From assembly GCF_023284025.1 (NCBI RefSeq), contig NZ_JAKIKR010000044.1:1-43100 (forward strand): a stretch of 43,100 nucleotides of DNA, in the 5' to 3' direction. This DNA is from Shewanella abyssi. Lineage in GTDB: Bacteria; Pseudomonadota; Gammaproteobacteria; Enterobacterales; Shewanellaceae. The notes under the pieces are model-generated. The model made no database searches. It saw only the letters and a program-made list of their open reading frames with translations, and had not been told where the DNA came from. The position numbers and the translations under genes are program-made. Of this stretch, positions 25,398 to 33,563 are shown piece by piece (the stretch's first letter is position 1; the number at the start of each line of letters is the position of its first letter).

Positions 25398-28130
25398 ATG
25401 CGACCATCTACTTTTAAGAAGACTCTACTTGCTACAAACATTGCACTACTCCTCGGAAGTGCTGTATCGATGTCAGCCATGGCAGCTGATGCTGATGCTG
25501 ATGCAACCGCCGCTGCAGATGAAAATATAGAGAAAATTGAAGTGCGCGGTATTCGTGCTTCACAAGCTGCCAACTTGAACCAAAAGCGTTTTGCTGATGG
25601 TACGGTTGATGCTATTACTGCTGAAGATATCGGTAAATTTCCAGATAAAAACGTAGCTGAGACTCTAGCTCGTATCCCTGGCGTAACAATTGATAGAACT
25701 TTTGGTGAAGGTCAGGGTGTGACTATTCGTGGTGTACAGCCAGATCAAAACTTGACACTACTCAATGGTCAAGCTGTTGGTACAAGCCAATGGTTTGTTC
25801 TTTCTGACGCGACACGTAACTTTAACTTTGAGCTGCTAGCATCTGAAATGATCGCTGGACTTGAAGTGTATAAAACATCTCAAGCGGATATCGATGAAGG
25901 TGCCTTAGGCGGTACCGTTATTTTACATACTCGTAAACCCCTTGATTTAGAATCTAATACTTTTAATGCCTCAGTCGAAAGCCAATATGGCGATCTCTCT
26001 GAAGAGTGGGATCCTGGTCTATCAGGTCTGTATAGCTGGAAAAATGAAGAAGAAACATTTGGCATGTTAGTTTCTGCATCATATCAAAAACGTTCAGTCC
26101 GCCGCGAAACGACCGAAGATTTTGGTTGGTTTGGTCCTTCAATCGAACGTATTGACCCACTCATGGAGCCGCCAAAAGGTGCTGACGAGAAAGGTGCCAC
26201 CCCTTGGGGCATTGGTTCGGCTTTGTTTGAACAAGAGCGTGAGCGAGTTGGATATGATGTTACTGCTCAATGGGCGCCAACTGATGAGCTTGATATGACA
26301 CTGCATTATCTTAGTTCGACAATGAAAGCAGATAACGTCAACTCGAATCTTATCGGTATTCCTTTTCGTGGTGTAGCCTTCTTAGGCGAAGATACCAACG
26401 AAGGTACAGTGACTAACGGTATCGTTGATTCACTGGATGTCACCGGTTTACCTAATCGTCCCGGTTGGGCACGCCACATGGCGTACGATAATATCTTCCG
26501 TGATGGTTCTGAAATGTCGACTCAAGTTATCGATTTTGATGGTAACTACTCACTCGATACCGGCAAGCTACATTGGCAAGTGGGTATGACGGAAGGTAAG
26601 GGAACTAACCGTGATTTCTTCACTGAGTTTTGGGTTGATGCTACGGATCCACGTGCGGCATTTGACTTCACCAACCCAGGCGGAACAGCTCCAGCTATCG
26701 ACTTTACCGGCGCGAGCCCATGGTTAACTAATCCTGGTGACGAAATGTGGCTAGGTGGTATTTTCGACCAGTTAAATGAAACCACAGATAAAGAGACTTA
26801 TGCGCAGCTAGATTATTCTTGGTATGTCGACTTTGGCGGCGTACAAGAGATTAAAGTGGGTGCTAAGTACCGTGACCGTTCTATGGAGCAGAATCGTTGG
26901 AAGACAGACCTTCAAGGTCTAGCGCCAACAGGTGATGGTAGCTTAGGTCCTGCAAGTGATTTCTGGTCAGGCGATATGGTCAATGTCGATCACGCTGATA
27001 CCAGCATGCCATCACAAAGTTATTTCATGCCTGATCGCGACACTATGTTCGATGCGCTTTATGCGGTTGATGAGTGTACTGCTAGCAGTACCGATTTGTG
27101 TCGTAATACCAATGTATTCCAAGGTAGCTCGTCTTTCGATGTATCAGAAAAAATCAGTGCGTTATACGCCATGGCTAAATTTGATGTAGAAGGTGTACGC
27201 GGTAATGTTGGCCTGCGTTATGTAGAAACTGATACGACTTCAGAAGGCACCGCAGCTGGCGACCCTGTTAAATATGAAAGTGATTATTCTGAATGGTTGC
27301 CAAGTATTAACATCGCTTATGACTTGTCATCAGATGTTATTTTACGCGCCGCAGCAAGCCGAGCGTTAACGCGTCCTGCTCCATTCCAGTTAGCGCCAGC
27401 GGTTAACTTAACACCTGAGACGAGTTCTGGTTCTGCCGGTAACCCATTCTTAGAGCCGTTAACAGCAGCTCAATATGAGTTGGGTGCGGAGTGGTACTTT
27501 ACTCCTGAGTCTATACTTGGTCTAACAGCATTTAAGAAAGATATTAGCAATTTCATCTATACCACGACTGTTTCTGCTGAAATTGAAGGCGAACAGATTA
27601 ACCAACTAAGAACACCTGTTAATGGCGGGAATACGTCAATTGACGGCCTGGAATTCCAGATGCAACACGCATTTGATAATGGTTTTGGTGGTTATGTAAA
27701 CTACACCTACACAGATGTAGCCGATGCAAAAGTGACTGAAGCTGTATTGATTACCAATCCTGATGGAAGCGTGGTAGCTGCAACACAAGATAGTTTTGTT
27801 GAATTACCAAATAGTTCTAAGAATTCATATAACTTAGGTGCTTACTACGAGGACGATCTGTTTAGCGCTCGCGTTAACTATAACTACCGTAGTGAATATT
27901 TCATGGCTAAAACTGAGATCGGTAATCAATACCGTGATGAGCAGCAGCAAGTGGATGCGCAGCTAAGTTGGAATGCGACAGAGAACATTACCCTAACGTT
28001 TGAAGCGCTAAACATTACCAATGAAATTTGGGAAAACTACTACGAGCGAGATTCTGATGGTGCTCGTCTAGGGGGCACGCAAAGCTCAAACGGCCGTCGT
28101 TACTACCTTGGTGCAAGCTTCCGCCTGTAA
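25398..28130 (+). CDS. TonB-dependent receptor for chitooligosaccharides
   Basis: A 910-aa outer-membrane ligand-gated transporter of the TonB-Xanth-Caul subfamily. It has a signal peptide (to about AMA, residue 30) and an Asp/Ala-rich start. A candidate TonB box EKIEVRG is followed by the plug domain with ITAEDIGKFPDKNVAETLAR, IPGVTIDR and GVTIRGVQPDQN. A 22-strand-type barrel ends in LGASFRL. I chose the ATG at 25398, with GAAGGGA upstream, because it starts the signal peptide; a start at 25350 adds 16 hydrophilic residues. The NagR operator just upstream and the surrounding genes point to chitin oligosaccharide uptake, as for the nag-linked receptor of other Shewanella. A terminator separates it from the halogenase gene. 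Confidence 0.9.
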   Translation: MRPSTFKKTLLATNIALLLGSAVSMSAMAADADADATAAADENIEKIEVRGIRASQAANLNQKRFADGTVDAITAEDIGKFPDKNVAETLARIPGVTIDRTFGEGQGVTIRGVQPDQNLTLLNGQAVGTSQWFVLSDATRNFNFELLASEMIAGLEVYKTSQADIDEGALGGTVILHTRKPLDLESNTFNASVESQYGDLSEEWDPGLSGLYSWKNEEETFGMLVSASYQKRSVRRETTEDFGWFGPSIERIDPLMEPPKGADEKGATPWGIGSALFEQERERVGYDVTAQWAPTDELDMTLHYLSSTMKADNVNSNLIGIPFRGVAFLGEDTNEGTVTNGIVDSLDVTGLPNRPGWARHMAYDNIFRDGSEMSTQVIDFDGNYSLDTGKLHWQVGMTEGKGTNRDFFTEFWVDATDPRAAFDFTNPGGTAPAIDFTGASPWLTNPGDEMWLGGIFDQLNETTDKETYAQLDYSWYVDFGGVQEIKVGAKYRDRSMEQNRWKTDLQGLAPTGDGSLGPASDFWSGDMVNVDHADTSMPSQSYFMPDRDTMFDALYAVDECTASSTDLCRNTNVFQGSSSFDVSEKISALYAMAKFDVEGVRGNVGLRYVETDTTSEGTAAGDPVKYESDYSEWLPSINIAYDLSSDVILRAAASRALTRPAPFQLAPAVNLTPETSSGSAGNPFLEPLTAAQYELGAEWYFTPESILGLTAFKKDISNFIYTTTVSAEIEGEQINQLRTPVNGGNTSIDGLEFQMQHAFDNGFGGYVNYTYTDVADAKVTEAVLITNPDGSVVAATQDSFVELPNSSKNSYNLGAYYEDDLFSARVNYNYRSEYFMAKTEIGNQYRDEQQQVDAQLSWNATENITLTFEALNITNEIWENYYERDSDGARLGGTQSSNGRRYYLGASFRL

Positions 28131-28170
28131 GCCAAGCTTGAGTGATGATTGTTAGATAAAACGTAATAGA

Positions 28171-28198
28171 AGCCAGTCAGTTGACTGGCTTTTTCTTT
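28171..28198 (+). terminator. Rho-independent terminator after the TonB-dependent receptor gene
   Basis: AGCCAGTCA and TGACTGGCT form a 9-bp stem with a 2-nt gap, then TTTTTCTTTTC. It lies 40 bp after the receptor stop, so downstream halogenase expression may need read-through or its own promoter. Confidence 0.85.
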
Positions 28199-28287
28199 TC
28201 TTTTTATAGGTTAGTAATTAGTGATTAGAATACAAAAACAGTGGTATTAATCTAGATGTTATAGCGTAATTTTATGGAGCGAAAAAT

Positions 28288-29796
28288 ATGAATACTCCCC
28301 CAAATCATATCGTCATTGTCGGCGGTGGAACAGCGGGTTGGATGGCAGCAAATTTAATGTCTCATCAATGGGCGAAGTTAAATTGCACTATAACGTTAAT
28401 CGAGTCGCAGGCCATAGGTACAGTGGGGGTTGGCGAAGGCACCACGCCTTTTTTTCAAGGCTTTTTTGACCGGTTAGGCATTCAAGAGTCAGAGTGGATG
28501 CAAGCGGCTAATGCAACGTATAAGTGTGGTATTCGCTTTCCTGATTGGGTTTCAAACGCTAATAAAACCAGCTACTTCCATCCTTTCTACTCGCATATCG
28601 ATAGCCCTCAAGTGCCACTATTCTTTGCCAATGCCAACTTTCGCCGAGAGGGGATGGAGGTTGATGCACACCCCGATGATTTCTTTGTTACTGCTAAACT
28701 GGCTGATCAGTGCCGCTCTCCTATTGCCAAATCAGATAGCCTGCAACGCTTAGATTATGGATACCACTTTGATGCAGGACTATTAGGGGAGTTTCTAAAG
28801 CAGAAGGGGATACAAAGGGGAGTGAGGCATATAGATGATAAAGTCTCAGACGTCCGCTTAGATGCCAATGGAGACATTAGCAGTGTCATTGCGGTTAATG
28901 CGGGAGAATTGACCGCAGACCTCTTTGTCGATTGCTCAGGGTTTAAAGGATTACTAATCCAACAAGCCTTAGGTGAGGAGATGGTCAGCTACCAATCGCA
29001 GCTATTTAATAATAGTGCGGTGGCGATCCCAACGGCAATCGATTGTTCAGAGGCGCTTCCCTCAGAAACGGTTTCAAAAGCACTTAGCAATGGTTGGGTG
29101 TGGCATATACCTTTAGCAAACCGATTTGGTAATGGCTATGTATATAGTGCAGATTATCTTTCGCCCGAAGAGGCAGAGCAGGAGTTAAGGCAACATTTAG
29201 GTGCCAAAGCTGACGGAGTTAAGGCGCTGCACCTAAATTGGACACCTGGGCGAATCACTCATCATTGGAAGAATAACTGCATCGCGATTGGACTATCTCA
29301 GGGCTTCCTAGAACCACTTGAAGCACCTATGTTGAACATTATTCAGAGAAGCATTGAGAACTTTGTTGAACTGTATGAAAAATCAGGCTTTACACGGGAG
29401 TATCAACAGGAATTTAATCAGGATATTAATTCACTCATTGATGGAACACGGGATTATTTACAAGCGCACTATAAATTGAATAGCCGTGAAGATTCGCAGT
29501 ATTGGAAAGATTGTAGAAGTAACATAAATCAATCTAAGGAACTCAAGGCTATCTTGGACGGCTGGATTAGTAACACTAATTTTGACCAAGTATTACGAGA
29601 TAACATACATAATCAAGTTTACTTTAAAACATCTTGGTATTGCATATTAGCGGGTATGGATCATTTTGAAGAAGCAAGTAAACCTGCTGTTAGAGCGGCT
29701 AAGCGTAATCACCACAGGGCTAAAGAAGCATCTCTTGCGAAGGCTGAAGGATTTGTTGAGCACAAAGAGCAACTGAAGGTTATCTATAACCGCTAA
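28288..29796 (+). CDS. FAD-dependent tryptophan-halogenase-family protein (copy 1)
   Basis: A 502-aa flavoprotein of the tryptophan 7-halogenase family (PF04820 type). The N-terminal Rossmann motif VGGGTAGWMAA binds FAD. The diagnostic WxWxIP motif is present (Trp270, Trp272 in GWVWHIPL). Lys79 in ATYKCGIRFPDW sits where the catalytic lysine of PrnA/RebH lies, and Glu342 in GFLEPLEAP matches the catalytic glutamate region. Halogenases use FADH2, oxygen and halide through hypohalous acid, but members found beside TonB receptors have no settled natural substrate. GGAG precedes the ATG. It is convergent with copy 2. The chemistry is plausible from residues; the actual substrate is unknown. Confidence 0.85.
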   Translation: MNTPPNHIVIVGGGTAGWMAANLMSHQWAKLNCTITLIESQAIGTVGVGEGTTPFFQGFFDRLGIQESEWMQAANATYKCGIRFPDWVSNANKTSYFHPFYSHIDSPQVPLFFANANFRREGMEVDAHPDDFFVTAKLADQCRSPIAKSDSLQRLDYGYHFDAGLLGEFLKQKGIQRGVRHIDDKVSDVRLDANGDISSVIAVNAGELTADLFVDCSGFKGLLIQQALGEEMVSYQSQLFNNSAVAIPTAIDCSEALPSETVSKALSNGWVWHIPLANRFGNGYVYSADYLSPEEAEQELRQHLGAKADGVKALHLNWTPGRITHHWKNNCIAIGLSQGFLEPLEAPMLNIIQRSIENFVELYEKSGFTREYQQEFNQDINSLIDGTRDYLQAHYKLNSREDSQYWKDCRSNINQSKELKAILDGWISNTNFDQVLRDNIHNQVYFKTSWYCILAGMDHFEEASKPAVRAAKRNHHRAKEASLAKAEGFVEHKEQLKVIYNR

Positions 29797-29826
29797 CTCT
29801 GCGCTTATTACACTGAGCTTATAAAG

Positions 29827-29864
29827 CAAGCGCATTTATTGGCTACCATTGTGCTTGTTTATTG
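29827..29864. terminator. Possible terminator between the convergent halogenase genes
   Basis: CAAGCGCA and TGTGCTTG (one G-T pair) surround a 15-nt loop, followed by TTTATT. It is the only hairpin candidate in the 73-bp gap and is weak. Confidence 0.35.
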
Positions 29865-29869
29865 TAGAT

Positions 29870-31375
29870 TCACCTCAGATAAACCTTATCTAGTTGCGCC
29901 TTATGGTTCAAAAAGTATTCATTGGCGATCTTGTAGCAATACTCCTTTGCTTTCAATGCAGGCACTGATTGAGGATCTTTGATTGTATTGGAGGGGAAGC
30001 GTCCCATTCCTGAAAAAATGCAGTACCAAGAGGGTCGCAGGTATACCAGATTGTCTTGTTGTTGCTTAAGTGCCTTTTCGAAGTCACCGCCGCTATCCCA
30101 GGTTGCAATCAAGTTTGCTAATGAGTCAGGTGTTATTGCATCTTCTCGACAAGCTTGCCAATAACGACTGTCAGTGCGGGTATTTAACTTATAGTGAGCA
30201 ACCACATAGTCTCTGACGCCATCGAAGGTTCTGTTTAAGTCTTTGTTGTAAGCTATTTGAGTCGATTCAATAGACTTTGACTCATCATCAAAACTGCTAA
30301 TAAAACGCTCAATTGTAAATTGGATTAGCATTAATGCGGTGGCTTCTAGTGGTTCGATAAACCCCTGTGACAGCCCGACGGCTAAACAGTTTTTGTGCCA
30401 ATGTTCGTTTAGGCGTCCAATACGCATTTTTAAGTGCCTAGCTTCGATATCAGCGTCTAATAATCCCAGTTGAGCACGCAATTCAGTTTCGGCGTTATCG
30501 GGACTAATAAAGTCAGAACTAAATACATAGCCATTGCCCCATCTAGAGGTTAATGGGATTTTCCACGACCAGCCATTAGTCAGTGCCCTTGAAACCGTTT
30601 GGGCAGGGATCTCGCCGCCCAAGTCTAACGGTGTTGGCATAGCGACTGCTGCATCATTAAAGAGGGACTCTTTGTAACTGTTGAATGTGAGCCCTAAGGT
30701 TTTATTGACAAGTAGCCCAGCAAAACCGCTGCAGTCGATGAAAAAGTCAGCACTACGGGACGGTTGAGATCCAATATTTACAGATGTTATATGGCCGCTA
30801 ATTGATGTTTCTACACTTTCAACGTGACCAATGACATGGGTAAGCCCAAGCTTAAGGGCACGGGCCTTTAAAAACCGGCCTAACTTCGCGGAGTCAAAGT
30901 GGTAGCCGTAATCGACATCAAATGGCAGGGTAATTTTAGGCACTGGAGACCGATTTAAAGCAATCAGCTGTGATGATACAAAGTAATGATCAGGTAGGGC
31001 GTCAACCTCTTTTCCTCTTCGCCGTAAGCCACTATTATGAAAGAACAGCTCTGCTGGCTTTAGATCTAATTCTGAAAAAAAGGGGTGGAAATAGCTTTCG
31101 TATCCTGCTTGAGTTGACCAGTCGGGAAAGCTGATGCCTGCTTTATAGGTTGCATCGCAAGCAGGCATCCATTCTGATTCAGCAATGCCTAGGCTAGTAA
31201 AGTATTGTTTTAAATAGGGTGTAGAGCCTTCACCAACACCAATTATGCCAATATCTTCGGATTCAACGAGAGTGATGTTGACCTTATCTCCCCATGAAGT
31301 CAGTAAACTGTTTGCTGCCATCCAGCCAGCGGTACCGCCACCGACAATGACGATGCTTCTTGGTTTCTTTTTCAC
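29870..31375 (-). CDS. FAD-dependent tryptophan-halogenase-family protein (copy 2)
   Basis: A paralogue of copy 1, about 501 aa, with the same family marks: VGGGTAGWMAAN near the N-terminus, a lysine in ATYKAGISFPDW, WxWxIP in NGWSWKIPL, and GLSQGFIEPLEATAL with the likely catalytic glutamate. I chose the GTG at 31375, because GGGAG stands five bases before it; the in-frame ATG at 31387 adds four residues but has no good ribosome site. It follows the SapC-family gene by about 55 bp in the same direction, so the two are probably one transcript starting in the NagR-controlled gap at 32118-32705. Both halogenase-like proteins keep the residues needed for catalysis, so neither looks decayed. Confidence 0.85.
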   Translation of the reverse strand: MKKKPRSIVIVGGGTAGWMAANSLLTSWGDKVNITLVESEDIGIIGVGEGSTPYLKQYFTSLGIAESEWMPACDATYKAGISFPDWSTQAGYESYFHPFFSELDLKPAELFFHNSGLRRRGKEVDALPDHYFVSSQLIALNRSPVPKITLPFDVDYGYHFDSAKLGRFLKARALKLGLTHVIGHVESVETSISGHITSVNIGSQPSRSADFFIDCSGFAGLLVNKTLGLTFNSYKESLFNDAAVAMPTPLDLGGEIPAQTVSRALTNGWSWKIPLTSRWGNGYVFSSDFISPDNAETELRAQLGLLDADIEARHLKMRIGRLNEHWHKNCLAVGLSQGFIEPLEATALMLIQFTIERFISSFDDESKSIESTQIAYNKDLNRTFDGVRDYVVAHYKLNTRTDSRYWQACREDAITPDSLANLIATWDSGGDFEKALKQQQDNLVYLRPSWYCIFSGMGRFPSNTIKDPQSVPALKAKEYCYKIANEYFLNHKAQLDKVYLR

Positions 31376-31430
31376 AAACACTCCCATAAAACACAGTCTA
31401 AAAACACCCTAGAACAGCTAGCGTACCTGG

Positions 31431-32117
31431 TTACTTCATGAGTAAATCAACCTGGCCTAGAGAGGATAGGTGAGCGTAGATAGGACCGAAAACACCTTGC
31501 TTAGCAAACATTAATAACTTGTCATCCGCAAGGTTTTTAAGACGTTCTTCATCAACGGTATAGATACCTTGAATTTTATGATCTTTGCCGTCAGTGCCCT
31601 TAATGGTGAGTACTTTTTGCTGTAACAGTTCGTTGTCTGTTAACTGTTTGATAAAATGTGCAGTGATATGATGACATTCAGCAAGCTTTCCCATGAAAGA
31701 GACTTGTTGTTTTAGATAATCCGTCTGTTCGCCATTATCATCGAACAGACGGTGGCCTTCAGTGGTATTAACAAGGGCTGAATTGCTGTTAAAACCGATC
31801 ATTACGCTTTGCTGTTCATTCTCTCTAGCAATAAAAGGTTGCCCTCTTAACACCATAGGGACATAACGAGCAGTCCACTTGCCTTGTTTTACAAATTGGT
31901 TTGTCTCAGGTTTCAATGCAAATAAAGCGACCGCTTTAAAAACGTTTGAATTGGGATCCTTGGTGAAAATGATGGGAAAAGAAGCGGCAGCCGGCATGAA
32001 CTCTTGCACCATCAAAGGCGCCATATGCTCCTTGCTAAACTCTTCAAAATTTTGAACGTCTTTTATACGAACATCTTTATGTTCGTTATTATTTAAAGCG
32101 ACGTATTTAGCTTCCAT
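31431..32117 (-). CDS. SapC-family protein
   Basis: A 228-aa protein of the SapC family (PF07277), named after a Campylobacter surface-layer-associated protein; its biochemical role is not established. Recognisable features are MEAKYVALNNNEHKDVRI at the start, PLMVQEFMPAAASFPIIFTK, KWTARYVPMVLRGQPF and NTTEGHRLFDDNG. There is no signal peptide, so a cytoplasmic location is likely. AAGGAA lies eight bases before the ATG. From what I know, SapC-family and tryptophan-halogenase genes are often neighbours in TonB-receptor carbohydrate loci, as here. It is divergent from the binding-protein operon, with NagR-type sites between. Confidence 0.82.
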   Translation of the reverse strand: MEAKYVALNNNEHKDVRIKDVQNFEEFSKEHMAPLMVQEFMPAAASFPIIFTKDPNSNVFKAVALFALKPETNQFVKQGKWTARYVPMVLRGQPFIARENEQQSVMIGFNSNSALVNTTEGHRLFDDNGEQTDYLKQQVSFMGKLAECHHITAHFIKQLTDNELLQQKVLTIKGTDGKDHKIQGIYTVDEERLKNLADDKLLMFAKQGVFGPIYAHLSSLGQVDLLMK

Positions 32118-32269
32118 TTTAAATTCCTTAATTTTAGTAATATTTTTGTTTTTGTTTTTGTTTTTACTTTACTGACAGATCCCTATTAAAAAGCGGCTGG
32201 TCAAAAACACTTCGCAAATTCGTGAACATCTGAAATGCCACTTAGATGTGTCCAAGATGTTACTCATTT

Positions 32270-32285
32270 TGGACAGCGTTGTCAT
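32270..32285. promoter_or_regulatory. NagR operator 2 (imperfect)
   Basis: TGGACAGCGTTGTCAT matches operator 1 except for the first two bases, leaving one perfect and one damaged half-site. It lies 153 bp from the SapC-family start. Confidence 0.6.
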
Positions 32286-32425
32286 TAGTTTAAACTGCCA
32301 GTATTGTCGTGAAAGCTGCCAAGCAAAAGGCGCTATCGATTTTTGGCATTTTGTATCATCTATAAGGACGAAAATAATTGTCATAAAAATGTAGATATCT
32401 TGTTCTCTCTTGTGTATGTTTGTGA

Positions 32426-32441
32426 ATGACAGCGTTGTCAT
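32426..32441. promoter_or_regulatory. NagR operator 3
   Basis: ATGACAGCGTTGTCAT, identical to operator 1. It lies in the divergent region, 156 bp from operator 2 and about 265 bp before the binding-protein start. Confidence 0.82.
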
Positions 32442-32509
32442 CTGCTTGTGTGACACGTCGTTTGTAAGGTCTGCATGGATGGGATGAGGTCTCCTAATTC
32501 GTGTTTTTT

Positions 32510-32535
32510 AACAAACGAAGATGTTTGTTTTTTTA
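32510..32535 (+). terminator. Terminator-like hairpin A in the operon leader
   Basis: AACAAAC and GTTTGTT form a 7-bp stem with a 6-nt loop, followed by a T tract. The stem is AT-rich, so it is weaker than hairpin B. It lies downstream of NagR operator 3 on the coding strand of the operon. Confidence 0.45.
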
Positions 32536-32560
32536 TAGTCTCTCCCCAGAAACTAATGTA

Positions 32561-32597
32561 GGCCGAGTACTTAACCAGTACTTGGCCATTTTTTCTT
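32561..32597 (+). terminator. Terminator-like hairpin B in the operon leader
   Basis: GGCCGAGTACT pairs with AGTACTTGGCC (11 bp, one G-T) around a 5-nt loop TAACC, followed by ATTTTTTCTT. It has the full form of an intrinsic terminator, yet it lies about 110 bp upstream of the operon's first start codon and about 120 bp after NagR operator 3. It could end a short leader RNA or act as an attenuator. Confidence 0.72.
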
Positions 32598-32645
32598 AAG
32601 AGGCTGGATCTCGAAAGTGGGTTAAATCATAAAAATAATAGCTCT

Positions 32646-32686
32646 ACCTAACGTATGCGAAGCTGATAACAGCTCCTCCGTTAGGT
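32646..32686 (+). other. Stem-loop just upstream of the binding-protein ribosome site
   Basis: ACCTAACG and CGTTAGGT form a perfect 8-bp stem with a 25-nt loop that itself contains AGCT repeats. It ends seven bases before the GGAG ribosome site, so it could affect translation or mRNA stability. Confidence 0.45.
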
Positions 32687-32705
32687 CTTCAATGGAGTGA
32701 ATAAT

Positions 32706-33563
32706 ATGAAAAAGACAGTGTTAATCGCGCTAATGGTTGCTACGTCAGTTTTTATGATGACTGGCAATGCTGTTGCGCGCGAAGTGGTAACTACGATCCC
32801 TAAAAGCTGGCAGCTTACGCTGATGGAGCACGCGCTTAAACGCACGGACAAGGAGTACCGAACAAAGATTGTGACCACTGAGATGAATCAAAAACGTAAA
32901 GTTGAAGAGTCTCTTGCTGGCAATATCGACATCTTTTGGAGCATGACTTCAGCAGAACTTGAATCAGCGCTACTTCCTATTCGTATCCCAATATTTAAAG
33001 GTCTACTGGGTAATCGTTTACTGATCATTCGCAAGCAGTCTCAGCCTCAATTCAACTCGGTAAGCAACAAGTCTGATTTCAGCAGCTTTACAGCAGGCCA
33101 AAATCACTACTGGCCAGATGCTGACATTATTAAAGCCGCCTCATTGCCAATAGTAACCACTTATAAATATAAAAACTTGTACCCGATGCTTGAGGGCGAA
33201 CGATTCGACTATCTAGCACTTGGGGCGCAAGAGATCTGGGGGGAGTTAGCTAAGCATCCAAACCCGAACTTAAAAGTCGACAATCGAGTGCTATTGCAAT
33301 ACCGCTCACCAGCCTACTTCTTTGTTTCACCACAGCACCCTGATTTGGCTGCCGACCTGTTAAAAGGGCTGGAGCTTATGATTGCAGACGGCAGTTTTAG
33401 TCAGTTATTCAATCAACATTTAGCGATCGAAGCTCTATACGCAAAAGCAAACTTCGACCAGCGGGTCATCATTCGTTTAAATACACCAGGTTTAAGTCCC
33501 TTAACGCCAATTGCCCGGCCTGAGCTTTGGTTGGATCTGTTTAATATAGAAGGAGCAAACTGA
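32706..33563 (+). CDS. Periplasmic substrate-binding-protein-like protein
   Basis: A 285-aa protein with a Sec signal peptide (MKKTVLIALMVATSVFMMTGNAVA) and a body resembling type II periplasmic binding proteins of the SBP_bac_3 kind: alternating strands and helices, RVLLQYRSPAYFFVSPQHPDL, GLELMIADGSFSQLFNQH. I chose the ATG at 32706, with GGAG eight bases upstream; the GTG at 32697 lies in that ribosome site. Its stop overlaps the chemoreceptor start (TGATG), so the two are translationally coupled. No ABC permease or ATPase gene is near, which suggests a role as a sensory partner rather than a transporter part. It lies in the NagR-controlled operon with a hexosaminidase gene. The ligand is unknown. 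Confidence 0.68.
   Translation: MKKTVLIALMVATSVFMMTGNAVAREVVTTIPKSWQLTLMEHALKRTDKEYRTKIVTTEMNQKRKVEESLAGNIDIFWSMTSAELESALLPIRIPIFKGLLGNRLLIIRKQSQPQFNSVSNKSDFSSFTAGQNHYWPDADIIKAASLPIVTTYKYKNLYPMLEGERFDYLALGAQEIWGELAKHPNPNLKVDNRVLLQYRSPAYFFVSPQHPDLAADLLKGLELMIADGSFSQLFNQHLAIEALYAKANFDQRVIIRLNTPGLSPLTPIARPELWLDLFNIEGAN

Larger units (their letters stand above)
32118..32705. other. 588-bp divergent control region with operators and leader hairpins
   Basis: This gap between the SapC-family gene (left) and the binding-protein/chemoreceptor/hexosaminidase operon (right) carries no supported gene. It holds two NagR-type palindromes (32270, 32426), two terminator-like hairpins (32510, 32561) and a third stem-loop just before the ribosome site (32646). 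A T-rich repeat (TTTTTG repeated about three times, 32144-32165) lies in the SapC-side leader. Confidence 0.6.

Noticed and set aside
32169..32456. 95-codon open frame on the minus strand in the divergent control region
   Set aside because: It crosses two operator palindromes, has no ribosome site and no recognisable protein features; it is probably a chance frame.
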